Below are positions 1-6,859 of a DNA stretch of 45,980 nucleotides, in pieces; positions within the stretch are counted from its first letter, which is position 1; every line of letters begins with the position of its first letter. The stretch covers positions 1 to 45,980 of the forward strand of contig JAUNON010000017.1 of the NCBI GenBank assembly GCA_030537145.1, read 5' to 3'. A program made the translations under genes and the position numbers. The stretch comes from Lachnospiraceae bacterium (GTDB lineage: Bacteria; Bacillota; Clostridia; Lachnospirales; Lachnospiraceae). The notes beneath the pieces are model-generated. The model was not told the DNA's origin and did not search any database. It was given only the letters and a program-made list of their open reading frames with translations.

Positions 1-43
1 GCTCTCAAATCATTATCATAGAAGATCTTTTACAGAAAAACTT

Positions 44-535
44 TCACACACTCGTATCAAACATAACGCGGCAGATCTGTTTTCCGGTTTGCGTTTTAAA
101 TATTTTCCTGCATACGGAGGCCGCCGTATTTCGGCTCAGATTATCTTCATACAGATTTACTAAAAAATCAGCCTCTACTAAAATCTGATAATCTATGCCA
201 TCTATATCTGTATAAGTATGATGGTGTCCCACTAAGTAGCAGACGCGCTCGGTCAATTTCTCATCAAAGCCCAGTCTGTCTAACAGCTCTTTTGCCGCTT
301 CAGGCCCTTCCTGCTCCTGCAGTTTTCCGCCGCATGAGCCATATTTTATTTCAGCAGGCTTAATTCCAATATCATGCACATAGGCTGCAGCCTCCAGCAC
401 CCGCATGGTTTCCGCTTCTATGTGCTCCATCTCGCCAATCAGTTTTGCAAAAGAGTGTACTTTTATGAAATGCTGAATACGTTTTGCATCGCCTCTGTAA
501 TAATATATCATTTCCATGAGAAGTTGATTAAGCAT
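44..535 (-). CDS. HD-domain protein (putative metal-dependent phosphohydrolase)
   Basis: A 163-residue HD-superfamily protein. Visible ligands are His27 (HSFAK), the His54-Asp55 doublet (YVHDIG), a His104-106 run (GHHHTY) and Asp123 (EADF). This is the order expected for a metal-binding HD phosphohydrolase acting on nucleotides or related phosphate esters; the substrate cannot be read from sequence. An ATG 18 codons upstream (587-589) overlaps the -10 box of the promoter found here, so it cannot be translated from that transcript. The ATG at 533-535 has a GGGCGGGA-like ribosome site and is chosen. The gene stands alone and is divergent from the carbohydrate-binding-domain gene. Family call is fairly sure; specific role unknown. 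Confidence 0.8.
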   Translation of the reverse strand: MLNQLLMEMIYYYRGDAKRIQHFIKVHSFAKLIGEMEHIEAETMRVLEAAAYVHDIGIKPAEIKYGSCGGKLQEQEGPEAAKELLDRLGFDEKLTERVCYLVGHHHTYTDIDGIDYQILVEADFLVNLYEDNLSRNTAASVCRKIFKTQTGKQICRVMFDTSV

Positions 536-588
536 AATCTTCCCGCCCTTCACAGTTTTTATATTCCAAGACCGCCGGTCTATGCACA

Positions 589-617
589 ATTATATATGCA
601 GAAGCTGTTTATTTCAA
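589..617 (-). promoter_or_regulatory. Sigma-A-type promoter for the HD-domain gene
   Basis: On the minus strand TTGAAA (612-617) and TATAAT (589-594) are separated by exactly 17 bp. Transcription would begin near 582, leaving a leader of about 47 nt before the chosen start at 535. Confidence 0.7.
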
Positions 618-655
618 CAAGATTGTTCCGTGAGAGGTGCGGCAGCAGTAGGTTT

Positions 656-683
656 TTGCCACTTTTCACGGATTATATACAAT
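656..683 (+). promoter_or_regulatory. Probable promoter for the carbohydrate-binding-domain gene
   Basis: TTGCCA (656-661), a 16-bp spacer and TACAAT (678-683). It would start a transcript near 690 that carries a small reading frame at 712-825 and then the gene at 860. Confidence 0.45.
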
Positions 684-711
684 GGAAAAAACGGACAAAG
701 GAGAGTTTCCA

Positions 712-825
712 ATGGAAACATACACAAATCTGGAGCAGTCACAGATTTTTCATGAAACGCTCACAATTATACCATATCCTTCCTGTATCATGGTTTACAT
801 TCCGGTATATGTGATGTGCTGGTAA
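712..825 (+). CDS. Possible 37-residue small protein or leader peptide
   Basis: An ATG at 712 lies 8 nt after AAAGGAG, a strong ribosome site, and opens a 37-codon frame ending at TAA 823-825. An in-frame ATG at 682 overlaps the promoter. The product is hydrophobic in its second half (TIIPYPSCIMVYIPVYVMCW), which could be a short membrane segment. It ends 34 nt before the next start, so it would share that transcript. I do not recognise it; it may be a leader peptide, a gene remnant or a chance frame. Confidence 0.3.
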   Translation: METYTNLEQSQIFHETLTIIPYPSCIMVYIPVYVMCW

Positions 826-859
826 CGCTAAAACAGGAAGAATAAAACAGGAGGGGCAT

Positions 860-2590
860 ATGATAAGAAAGAAATTGTGGAGATTTGTATTTGTAGTGTC
901 ACTGTCGGCAGCGCTGTCGGCGGGGGTGGCCTGTGCAGAGGAAACACAAATGCAGAGCGCCGCAGAAGAAACAGAAATACAAACCGATGAGAAAGCGTCC
1001 GGAGTACAGAGCGCTGCGGAGGAAACAGTAATCACTCTGTCTGATGAAGGCATTCTGGTGGATGGAACGGAGATTTCTCAGGATGAGAACTCTGCCGTAT
1101 ATGCCGGGGCAGAGATAGTCTATTATCACGCCGGACAGGATACGGCCTACGGCGAGGGAGATGAAACGGACGGTCACACGGAGGAAGAGGCTGCGGAGCA
1201 TACGGTAATCACCATCACACAGCCGGGTACCTACAGAGTGACAGGAAGTATTTCACGGGGACAGATCGCAGTAGATCTGGGAGAGAATTCCAGAGAAGAT
1301 GAGAATGCGGTGGTGACACTGATTTTGGATCAGGCGGATATTACCTGTACCGTGGCCTCTGCGATCGTAGTGTATAATGCCTATGAGTGCGGAAGTGATG
1401 ATGCGGATACTGCCGTGAAGGATGTGGATACCAGCAAGGCCGGATTCCGGCTGGTTCTGGCGGATGACAGTGAGAACACTGTGAATGGTTCCCATGTGGC
1501 GAAGATTTACAAAGAGGGGACAACGCAGGAAGAGGTGGATGCCGGGGAAGCGAAAAAAGCATGGAAGTTCGATGCGGCCATTGATTCCCTTATATCACTC
1601 AATATTGACGGGAAAGAAAAGGGAAACGGCAGACTGGAGGTTACTTCGGACAATGAAGGAATAGAGACATCCCTGCACATGACCATCAACGGCGGTGAGA
1701 TTATCGTGAACTCGGCGGACGATGCGATCAATACCAATGAGGATAATGTATCGGTTATGACCATCAATGACGGTATTGTACTGTGCAATTCCGGTCTGGG
1801 TAAGGAAGGCGATGGAATTGATTCCAATGGATGGATTGTCATCAACGGCGGCTTTGTGATTGCAAATGCAAATGCAGACAGCCAGGACAGCGGAGTAGAT
1901 TCGGATCTGGGAATCTATATTAACGGCGGAACCGTGCTTGCAACGGGGAATATGTATGATGAAGTGTCCGGTGATTCAGCGCAGGCATTTACAGTGCTGA
2001 GCTTCACTGAGGTGGTAGAGGCGGGACAGCTTCTGATGCTGAAGAACAGCGAGGGAGAAGCGGTAACCGCTTTCTCGGCAGAAAATGATTTCCAGACGCT
2101 GGTCTACAGCAGCAGCCTGCTGACAGAGGGGGACTATACTTTGTATGAAGTATCCTCCGTAACCGGGGATCTTGACGGAAGCATCTATACCAATATTACT
2201 GAGTATCAGGATGAGGAGCAGCTTCAGTACAGCTCTTCCGCTATGATGGGTCCCGGCGGCGGTATGGGCTTCGGCGGTCCACAGGGCGGCGGACCGGAGG
2301 GACAAGGCTTCCCGGAAGATTTCGAAGCCGGAGAGCGCCCGGAGGGAACAGAACAAGGCGGCGAACGGCCGGAGGGCTTGGAAGGCGGAGAGCGCCCGGA
2401 AGGAACAAAACAAGGCGATGAACGGCCGGAGGACTTAGACGGCGGTGAACAGCCGGATGGGCCGGAGGGAGTCGGGAACAACGGCCAGCCGGAGAGCCTG
2501 GAAGCAGGCAGTTCGGAGCAGGAGAGCAGTGCTGTATTCTCAATTTCAGGAATCAGTAATATTTTTTCTCAGATATCACCGGTTGCCTGA
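860..2590 (+). CDS. Secreted carbohydrate-binding-domain protein (Cthe_2159/PF14262-like)
   Basis: A 576-residue exported protein. Residues 1-26 form a signal peptide (RKKLW, hydrophobic core, ACA-EE cleavage site). From about residue 90 to 470 it has repeated short beta strands with ING/NGG turns (MTINGGEI, VINGGFV, YINGGTV) and Asp/Asn-rich loops. This is typical of the right-handed beta-helix carbohydrate-binding family typified by Cthe_2159, which binds polygalacturonate or cellulose-type polymers with calcium. Residues about 470-545 are a Gly/Pro/Glu-rich tail. The start follows CAGGAGG with good spacing. No sortase motif, lipobox or C-terminal membrane segment is visible, so release or non-covalent wall association is likely. 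Family call is good; ligand unknown. Confidence 0.8.
   Translation: MIRKKLWRFVFVVSLSAALSAGVACAEETQMQSAAEETEIQTDEKASGVQSAAEETVITLSDEGILVDGTEISQDENSAVYAGAEIVYYHAGQDTAYGEGDETDGHTEEEAAEHTVITITQPGTYRVTGSISRGQIAVDLGENSREDENAVVTLILDQADITCTVASAIVVYNAYECGSDDADTAVKDVDTSKAGFRLVLADDSENTVNGSHVAKIYKEGTTQEEVDAGEAKKAWKFDAAIDSLISLNIDGKEKGNGRLEVTSDNEGIETSLHMTINGGEIIVNSADDAINTNEDNVSVMTINDGIVLCNSGLGKEGDGIDSNGWIVINGGFVIANANADSQDSGVDSDLGIYINGGTVLATGNMYDEVSGDSAQAFTVLSFTEVVEAGQLLMLKNSEGEAVTAFSAENDFQTLVYSSSLLTEGDYTLYEVSSVTGDLDGSIYTNITEYQDEEQLQYSSSAMMGPGGGMGFGGPQGGGPEGQGFPEDFEAGERPEGTEQGGERPEGLEGGERPEGTKQGDERPEDLDGGEQPDGPEGVGNNGQPESLEAGSSEQESSAVFSISGISNIFSQISPVA
2333..2470 (+). repeat. In-frame repeats coding ERPEG-type tail
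   Basis: Five imperfect units beginning ERPEG, ERPEG, ERPEG, ERPED and EQPDG run at 2333, 2363, 2390, 2420 and 2447. Unit lengths alternate between 10 and 9 residues, giving a higher-order period of 57 nt. They code a low-complexity acidic linker in the preceding secreted protein. Confidence 0.75.
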
Positions 2591-2591
2591 C

Positions 2592-2719
2592 TATGGGCGC
2601 ATCATTGCTATTATGGGCATGGCTGTAAAACAGGGCGGACGGTAACTGTTACTGCAGAAGGAGAAAATGAGGCCGAAGCCTTTGCAGGCATGGAGGAATT
2701 TTTTAAAGTTAATTTATAG
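2592..2719 (+). pseudogene. ptsH: Frameshifted C-terminal remnant of an HPr-like phosphocarrier protein
   Basis: Just after the stop at 2590, one frame reads IIAIMGMAVKQGGR and hits TAA at 2643. The next frame continues VTVTAEGENEAEAFAGMEEF to a stop at 2717-2719. Joined by restoring one G in the run near 2641, the pieces match the last ~40 residues of HPr: the IMG helix, a KQG turn, the V-V-AEG strand and the final amphipathic helix. The N-terminal half with the phosphorylated histidine is absent; the carbohydrate-binding-domain gene occupies that place. This is read as a gene truncated by rearrangement and then frameshifted. A one-base sequencing error could explain the frameshift but not the missing half. 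Confidence 0.65.
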
Positions 2720-2731
2720 GTATTGTGTAAG

Positions 2732-2760
2732 GCTGTCCGTGTAATTGCGGGCAGCTTTTA
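2732..2760 (+). terminator. Rho-independent terminator after the ptsH remnant
   Basis: GCTGTCCG (2732-2739) pairs with CGGGCAGC (2748-2755) as an 8-bp stem with one G-U pair and an 8-nt loop, followed by TTTTAT. It probably ends the carbohydrate-binding-domain transcript and may once have served ptsH. Confidence 0.7.
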
Positions 2761-2982
2761 TACGAATGACCGCAAGCCGTATGCTTGCTTATCCTTAAAT
2801 ATGGCTGCAGCATCCCGTGTTTTGATTTTACAACGGCTCCGTGTATAGGAAAAAATCAGCATAGCCAGTCGGCGGTTTTGTGGATAGAACTGCGGAAACT
2901 CAAGCTGAATTTTAGGATGACGGGGAATGGGATTCGTAGTATGATAAGAGAGAAAAATCGGGATATGGCAGGGTGGTAGTAT

Positions 2983-3504
2983 ATGATTAGGAAGGCAACC
3001 TTTTATGATATCGAATTGATCGAAGAGGCATATAATGAGCATTTCATGCATGAAATTGAGCATGGAGCGTTTACAGTATTCAAAAAAGGCGTATATCCAA
3101 CGAAAAAAGATGCAGAAAAAGCCATGAACGATGGAACACTATATGTGTATGAGGAAAATCGTAATATTGCGGGAAGCATGATTATAGATAAAGTACAACC
3201 GAAAGAATATAAAGAAATTTCCTGGGGAAAAACTCTTAGAAATGATGAGGTAATGGTGATTCACCTGCTCATGATCCGTCCATGCATGGCAAAGAAAGGG
3301 ATTGCGTCAGCACTTGTGAAGTACGCTATGGAATTAGCAAAGAATAGTTCCTGTAGAGCATTACGGCTTGACACCGGAAGTCAGAATATTCCTGCCATAT
3401 CGCTCTATAAGAAATTAGGCTTTCAAATTGTGGCAACTGCTTCGATGAAAGTAGGCAACACAATAGAACATAGCGGGCATTTATTCCTTGAAAAAGTGAT
3501 ATAG
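2983..3504 (+). CDS. GNAT-family N-acetyltransferase
   Basis: A 173-residue protein with the GNAT fold pattern: an N-terminal strand and helix (RKATFYDIELIEEAY), a central strand VMVIHLLMIRP leading into the acetyl-CoA pyrophosphate loop (KKGIAS, about 106-111), and the C-terminal NIPAISLYKKLGF signature. It should transfer acetyl from acetyl-CoA to an amine; the acceptor is unknown. Codon use is clearly AT-richer than the rest of the window (many AAA, ATA, TAT), suggesting separate acquisition. A second GNAT gene follows 61 nt downstream, but the two are not close relatives. The 222 nt upstream of it holds no gene I can support. Confidence 0.85.
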   Translation: MIRKATFYDIELIEEAYNEHFMHEIEHGAFTVFKKGVYPTKKDAEKAMNDGTLYVYEENRNIAGSMIIDKVQPKEYKEISWGKTLRNDEVMVIHLLMIRPCMAKKGIASALVKYAMELAKNSSCRALRLDTGSQNIPAISLYKKLGFQIVATASMKVGNTIEHSGHLFLEKVI

Positions 3505-3565
3505 ACAAGTCCAGCCTGGTGAGACGGTGGCAGACAGAATAATTTGATTATGTAGAGGCACTGAT

Positions 3566-4012
3566 ATGATAAAAAGAATGACGCTCGATGATTATGATGA
3601 GCTTTTTGCAATGTGGAGGAGTACGCCTAATATGGGCCTGCGCAGTCTGGATGATTCGAAAGAAGGAATTTCCTGCTTCCTGAAGAGAAATCCTAACACA
3701 AATTTTGTGGCATATGAGGATGGTAAGATAGTGGGTGCAATTTTGAGCGGACATGATGGCAGAAGAGGATATATTTATCATACGGTTGTTTTGCCTGAAT
3801 ACAGAGGGCAAGGGATTGCTTCCGGCTTGGTAGATGCGGTTGTGGAAGCATTACAGGAGGAAGGCATTACAAGAGTTTGCTTAAATGTAATGGAAACGAA
3901 TGAACCGGGGAAGAAATTTTGGGTTAGTAAAGGCTGGGAAAAGAAAGATTTCTTAGAATTTTACAGCAAAGCCATAACGAAGAAAGAAAACCTGCCCTTA
4001 TTTAAAGTATGA
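3566..4012 (+). CDS. GNAT-family N-acetyltransferase
   Basis: A 148-residue compact GNAT enzyme. The motif A strand and loop are clear (TVVLPEYRGQGIASGLVDAV, about 73-92; R-G-Q-G-I-A binds the acetyl-CoA phosphates). After a strand (VCLNVMETN) comes the usual helix with FWVSKGWEKK in place of the common LYxKxGF. Substrate unknown; RimI-like protein acetylation or small-molecule modification are both possible. It is on the same strand as the preceding GNAT gene with a short gap, so the two may be cotranscribed. Confidence 0.85.
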   Translation: MIKRMTLDDYDELFAMWRSTPNMGLRSLDDSKEGISCFLKRNPNTNFVAYEDGKIVGAILSGHDGRRGYIYHTVVLPEYRGQGIASGLVDAVVEALQEEGITRVCLNVMETNEPGKKFWVSKGWEKKDFLEFYSKAITKKENLPLFKV

Positions 4013-4100
4013 AGGCGGATTCAAACAGCTTCTGATTTTGCGAAAAGTTGACCAAATGTGCTGAACGGAACAGAAAAATTTGCTTCAGGCAAGGAAGAAG

Positions 4101-4127
4101 AAAAATTAGGGGGGAGGCATTCCCCCC
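4101..4127 (-). terminator. Terminator for the MerR-family gene
   Basis: GGGGGGA (4109-4115) and TCCCCCC (4121-4127) form a perfect 7-bp hairpin with a GGCAT loop. Read on the minus strand it is followed by TAATTTTT, so it fits an intrinsic terminator about 85 nt past the MerR stop. On the plus strand it is followed by A residues and would not terminate. Confidence 0.6.
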
Positions 4128-4211
4128 AAAACTCCAATTTCCGGATGCAGAAAATAGGGGTATAAATCGTAGGTATAGTAAAACGGGGTGACAGGCAGCA
4201 GCATCAAAATT

Positions 4212-4700
4212 CTAAGCTTTTGCAGCGTTTTTATAGAGCTGTTCCATATCAACCGTAAGCCTTCGAATACGTTCTTTGACTTTTTGAATGCTGGGCGGCA
4301 TTTCTTCCAACGGCATATTATCATGTACAGCGGTGGTTCCGGCTTCCAGCGCCACTTCGTAGAGCCATGTTTTATATTTTAACACATCCAGAGCGTCCTG
4401 CAATTCTGTGATTTGTTCTTCAACAGACTCCTTTTGATCTAGGATAATTTTTAGACGCTGCGCTATTGTGGAATCGCCCTGATCACAGAGCAGGGTAAAT
4501 TCCCGAATTTGCTTAATCGTCATTCCGGCCCGTTTCAGGGATGCAATAATGAATAAACGTTCAAAATCCGATTCCTTAAAAATCCGGTTGCCATTCTGAT
4601 CACGATCAACAAAATCCAACAATCCTTCTTTGCCGTAAAAACGAATCGTATGAGGTGATAGATTTAGCCGCCTGGCTACTTCACAAACAGTATAGTACAT
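4212..4700 (-). CDS. MerR-family transcriptional regulator
   Basis: A 162-residue one-component regulator. Residues 1-70 are a typical MerR winged helix-turn-helix (YTVCEVARRLNLSPHTIRFY, then the wing NGNRIF and RAGMTIKQIREF). Residues about 75-115 form the dimerising coiled coil, and the tail is short with no conserved cysteine pattern, so it is not a classical metal sensor. It is nearest in form to AdhR/NmlR-like regulators that respond to small molecules. It is divergent from the lipoprotein/Dxs-like operon, whose promoter has the 19-bp spacer these regulators act on. A TTGACA/TAAACT pair on the minus strand (4785-4790 and 4761-4766, 18-bp spacer) overlaps the same dyad and suggests autoregulation. 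Confidence 0.88.
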   Translation of the reverse strand: MYYTVCEVARRLNLSPHTIRFYGKEGLLDFVDRDQNGNRIFKESDFERLFIIASLKRAGMTIKQIREFTLLCDQGDSTIAQRLKIILDQKESVEEQITELQDALDVLKYKTWLYEVALEAGTTAVHDNMPLEEMPPSIQKVKERIRRLTVDMEQLYKNAAKA

Positions 4701-4751
4701 AGACGCTTGCTCCTGTTCCTATAGAATTCTTAAAAAATGGAAGATACTCTC

Positions 4752-4782
4752 TTGACTGAGAGTTTACTCTAAGGTTTATGAT
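4752..4782 (+). promoter_or_regulatory. MerR-type promoter with 19-bp spacer and operator dyad
   Basis: TTGACT (4752-4757) and TATGAT (4777-4782) are separated by 19 bp, the over-long spacing that MerR-family activators correct by twisting DNA. The spacer region holds the dyad CTGAGAGTTTACTCTAAG (4756-4773), with one mismatch in an 8-bp half-site. Transcription would start near 4790, just upstream of the lipoprotein gene at 4811. Confidence 0.75.
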
Positions 4783-4810
4783 ATTGTCAATATGCAGGAG
4801 GAGAAACATA

Positions 4811-5644
4811 ATGAAAAAAACAACGATTTCAATTTTAGCAGCGCTTTTAACGCTCTCTGTGATCGCTTGCAGCAGCGCCAATTCACAGTCTGATTCCTTT
4901 GACGAATCAAAATCACAATCTGATGAAGCTTTTGTGGAAACCGAAAATTCTGTGGGAAAGGAAAAGGAAGAAAGAGAGAATGATGCGATAATTTCACAAT
5001 ATGAAATTGGTGACATTATTCTCGCAGACGGCTCCGTAATAAGAGAGGACGATTTCACTGCGATTGACAGCAGCAATGTTCCCATAGCGGTGATTGCCGG
5101 ATTTCAGGAGGACGGGACGGCTTTTGGCGTTGGTGTTCATAGGAGTGATACGCCATTACAGTGGGCGGCGGATGATACGGTCGGATATGGAACCAAATTT
5201 ACAGATAATGTTTGCACGCAGGAGCCTGAGTTTGGTTTTTCCGGTGATATAGACGGCAGCGATAATTGGACTGTGATTTGTAGGCAAGACGGCAAAGATA
5301 CCGAGGATGCTGCAAGGAATTATCCGGCCTTCTATTTTGTAAACACATACGCAGAGGCTCATAACCTGTCGGGCGCTTCTGCTTTTGGCTGGTATATGCC
5401 GAGTATTGCTGAATTGTGTGACATATACCAAAATCGGGAAGCTGTAAATGATTCGCTGCAATATATACACAGTCTTGATGATCATGCGGCCATGAACGGA
5501 CTGGAAACAAACTGGTACTGGTCATCCTCTCAGGCAGGTTCTCAGGATGATTATGCGTGGTTTGTACACTACTTCAACGGGTATGCCGGAGAGTGCCCGA
5601 AAAATTTTACGAATGTTCACGCATTGGCTGTCCGGGAATTTTAA
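4811..5644 (+). CDS. Lipoprotein with DUF1566/Lcl-like C-terminal domain
   Basis: A 277-residue exported lipoprotein. The signal peptide ends in a lipobox LSVIA-C with Cys20. An acidic, Ser-rich linker runs to about residue 60. The rest resembles the DUF1566 (Legionella Lcl C-terminal-like) fold: GWYMPSIAELCDIY, then NWYWSSSQ, then AWFVHYFNGY and a final AVREF, which parallel the family's W-LPS-EL, YWSSSE, A-V-F-NG and VR-F motifs. Such domains are surface or adhesion-like; no enzymatic role is established. The ATG at 4811 follows GGAGGAG and is preferred over an upstream start lacking a ribosome site. It is first in a MerR-controlled operon, with only 10 nt to the next gene. Confidence 0.75.
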   Translation: MKKTTISILAALLTLSVIACSSANSQSDSFDESKSQSDEAFVETENSVGKEKEERENDAIISQYEIGDIILADGSVIREDDFTAIDSSNVPIAVIAGFQEDGTAFGVGVHRSDTPLQWAADDTVGYGTKFTDNVCTQEPEFGFSGDIDGSDNWTVICRQDGKDTEDAARNYPAFYFVNTYAEAHNLSGASAFGWYMPSIAELCDIYQNREAVNDSLQYIHSLDDHAAMNGLETNWYWSSSQAGSQDDYAWFVHYFNGYAGECPKNFTNVHALAVREF

Positions 5645-5654
5645 GGAGGTTTTC

Positions 5655-6824
5655 ATGAAAAGATTATCATGTTTTATTTTGGCTTTTTTACTTTTAGTTT
5701 CTCTTGCAGGCTGTTCCAGGCAGCAGGCATCTGAAACGGACAAGACTCTCGAGGATATTGCAGCAGCGATTCAGAAGGATCAGCAGGGGCTTCCGGATTT
5801 GATGCGGCTTACTCCGGAAGATACGTATTTTACCACATGGCTGTGCGATTACTATTTATTGCAGGCGGAGCAGGTGTCAGACGGCATAATCTGCTATGCG
5901 GATGGTGCGGAGGCCAGTGAAATTGCGGTTCTGCTTTTGTCGGATGAAAAGGAGTGCAAAGCGGCGGAGGAGGCTTTGAATGAATATATCCAGAACCGGG
6001 TCCATGCTTTTGAAGGCTATGCGCCGTATCAGGCGGCAATGGTAAAAGAAGGAATGGTTGTCCGGAATGGCAGATATATCACATTACTGATTTGTCCGGA
6101 GCCGAAATTAGCGAAAGAAGTATTTTTGCATTGCTTTGGGAAAAGTGCAGAGAGCAGTGGAAAGAAAACGGAGAATGAAACGAATATCGAAGAAAATGCT
6201 GCCGCGGCACTGTCTCAGGAAACAGAAGAACGAGCGGAGACTGACAGAATGGAGGATTCTTATAATGCCGAAGCGATTTTGGCAGCCTTTCGGTCGGGGG
6301 ATGATTCGTCCTTATCCGAAATCAACCGCAGTATTTTAGCGGCGGCGAAAGCTGTGATCGCAGAAGAAATCACCGATGATATGAGTGATTATGAAAAGGA
6401 GCTGGCCATACATGACTATATTACCGGCTGGTCGAGATTTGATTACGGTGTCTTTGGACGTTCCTCCGCAGACGGATTTACAGACGGAAGTGATACTCCG
6501 TATGGTGTTTTGATAGACCAATCAGCCATGTGCCATGGTTATTCTTCTACCTTCCAATTATTCATGGATATACTGGGAATAGAATGCATAACTGTCTTTG
6601 GTATTCCTGGCGGGAACGGGGTAGAACATTCATGGAATATGGTAAAGCTGGATGGAGCATGGTACTGTGTGGATTGTGCCTGGGATGACCCGATCGGCGG
6701 AAGTCCCTGCCATACCTATTTCAATGTGACCAGCGAATATCTTCGCAGAGGCAGTATTCACCGATGGGATGAAGCTTCTGTGCCGGAGGCAGTCGGGACT
6801 GTTTATGCTTACGGCAACGATTAA
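5655..6824 (+). CDS. Lipoprotein with DUF4358-like and transglutaminase-like domains
   Basis: A 389-residue lipoprotein. The lipobox is VSLAG-C with Cys20. Residues about 30-155 resemble DUF4358 (an N-terminal helix, then DGIICYADGAEASEIAVLLL). A charged linker follows (about 160-205). Residues about 240-375 form a transglutaminase-like domain with the full Cys-His-Asp triad in order: Cys293 (AMCHGYS), His325 (EHSWN) and Asp340 (VDCAWDDP). It may cleave or cross-link amide bonds outside the membrane; the substrate is unknown. The start has an ideal AAGGAGG 5 nt upstream. A longer in-frame reading overlapping the previous gene has no signal peptide and is rejected. Confidence 0.8.
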   Translation: MKRLSCFILAFLLLVSLAGCSRQQASETDKTLEDIAAAIQKDQQGLPDLMRLTPEDTYFTTWLCDYYLLQAEQVSDGIICYADGAEASEIAVLLLSDEKECKAAEEALNEYIQNRVHAFEGYAPYQAAMVKEGMVVRNGRYITLLICPEPKLAKEVFLHCFGKSAESSGKKTENETNIEENAAAALSQETEERAETDRMEDSYNAEAILAAFRSGDDSSLSEINRSILAAAKAVIAEEITDDMSDYEKELAIHDYITGWSRFDYGVFGRSSADGFTDGSDTPYGVLIDQSAMCHGYSSTFQLFMDILGIECITVFGIPGGNGVEHSWNMVKLDGAWYCVDCAWDDPIGGSPCHTYFNVTSEYLRRGSIHRWDEASVPEAVGTVYAYGND

Positions 6825-6859
6825 TCAAAAACAGCCCTTTAAGAAAGGAAATCAATGCA

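Noticed and set aside
374..814. 146-codon plus-strand frame over the HD gene and its upstream region
   Set aside because: Mostly antisense to the HD gene and across two promoters; no motif.
2333..2470. Repeats that might be a CRISPR array
   Set aside because: Units are contiguous, without spacers, and in frame with a secreted protein tail.
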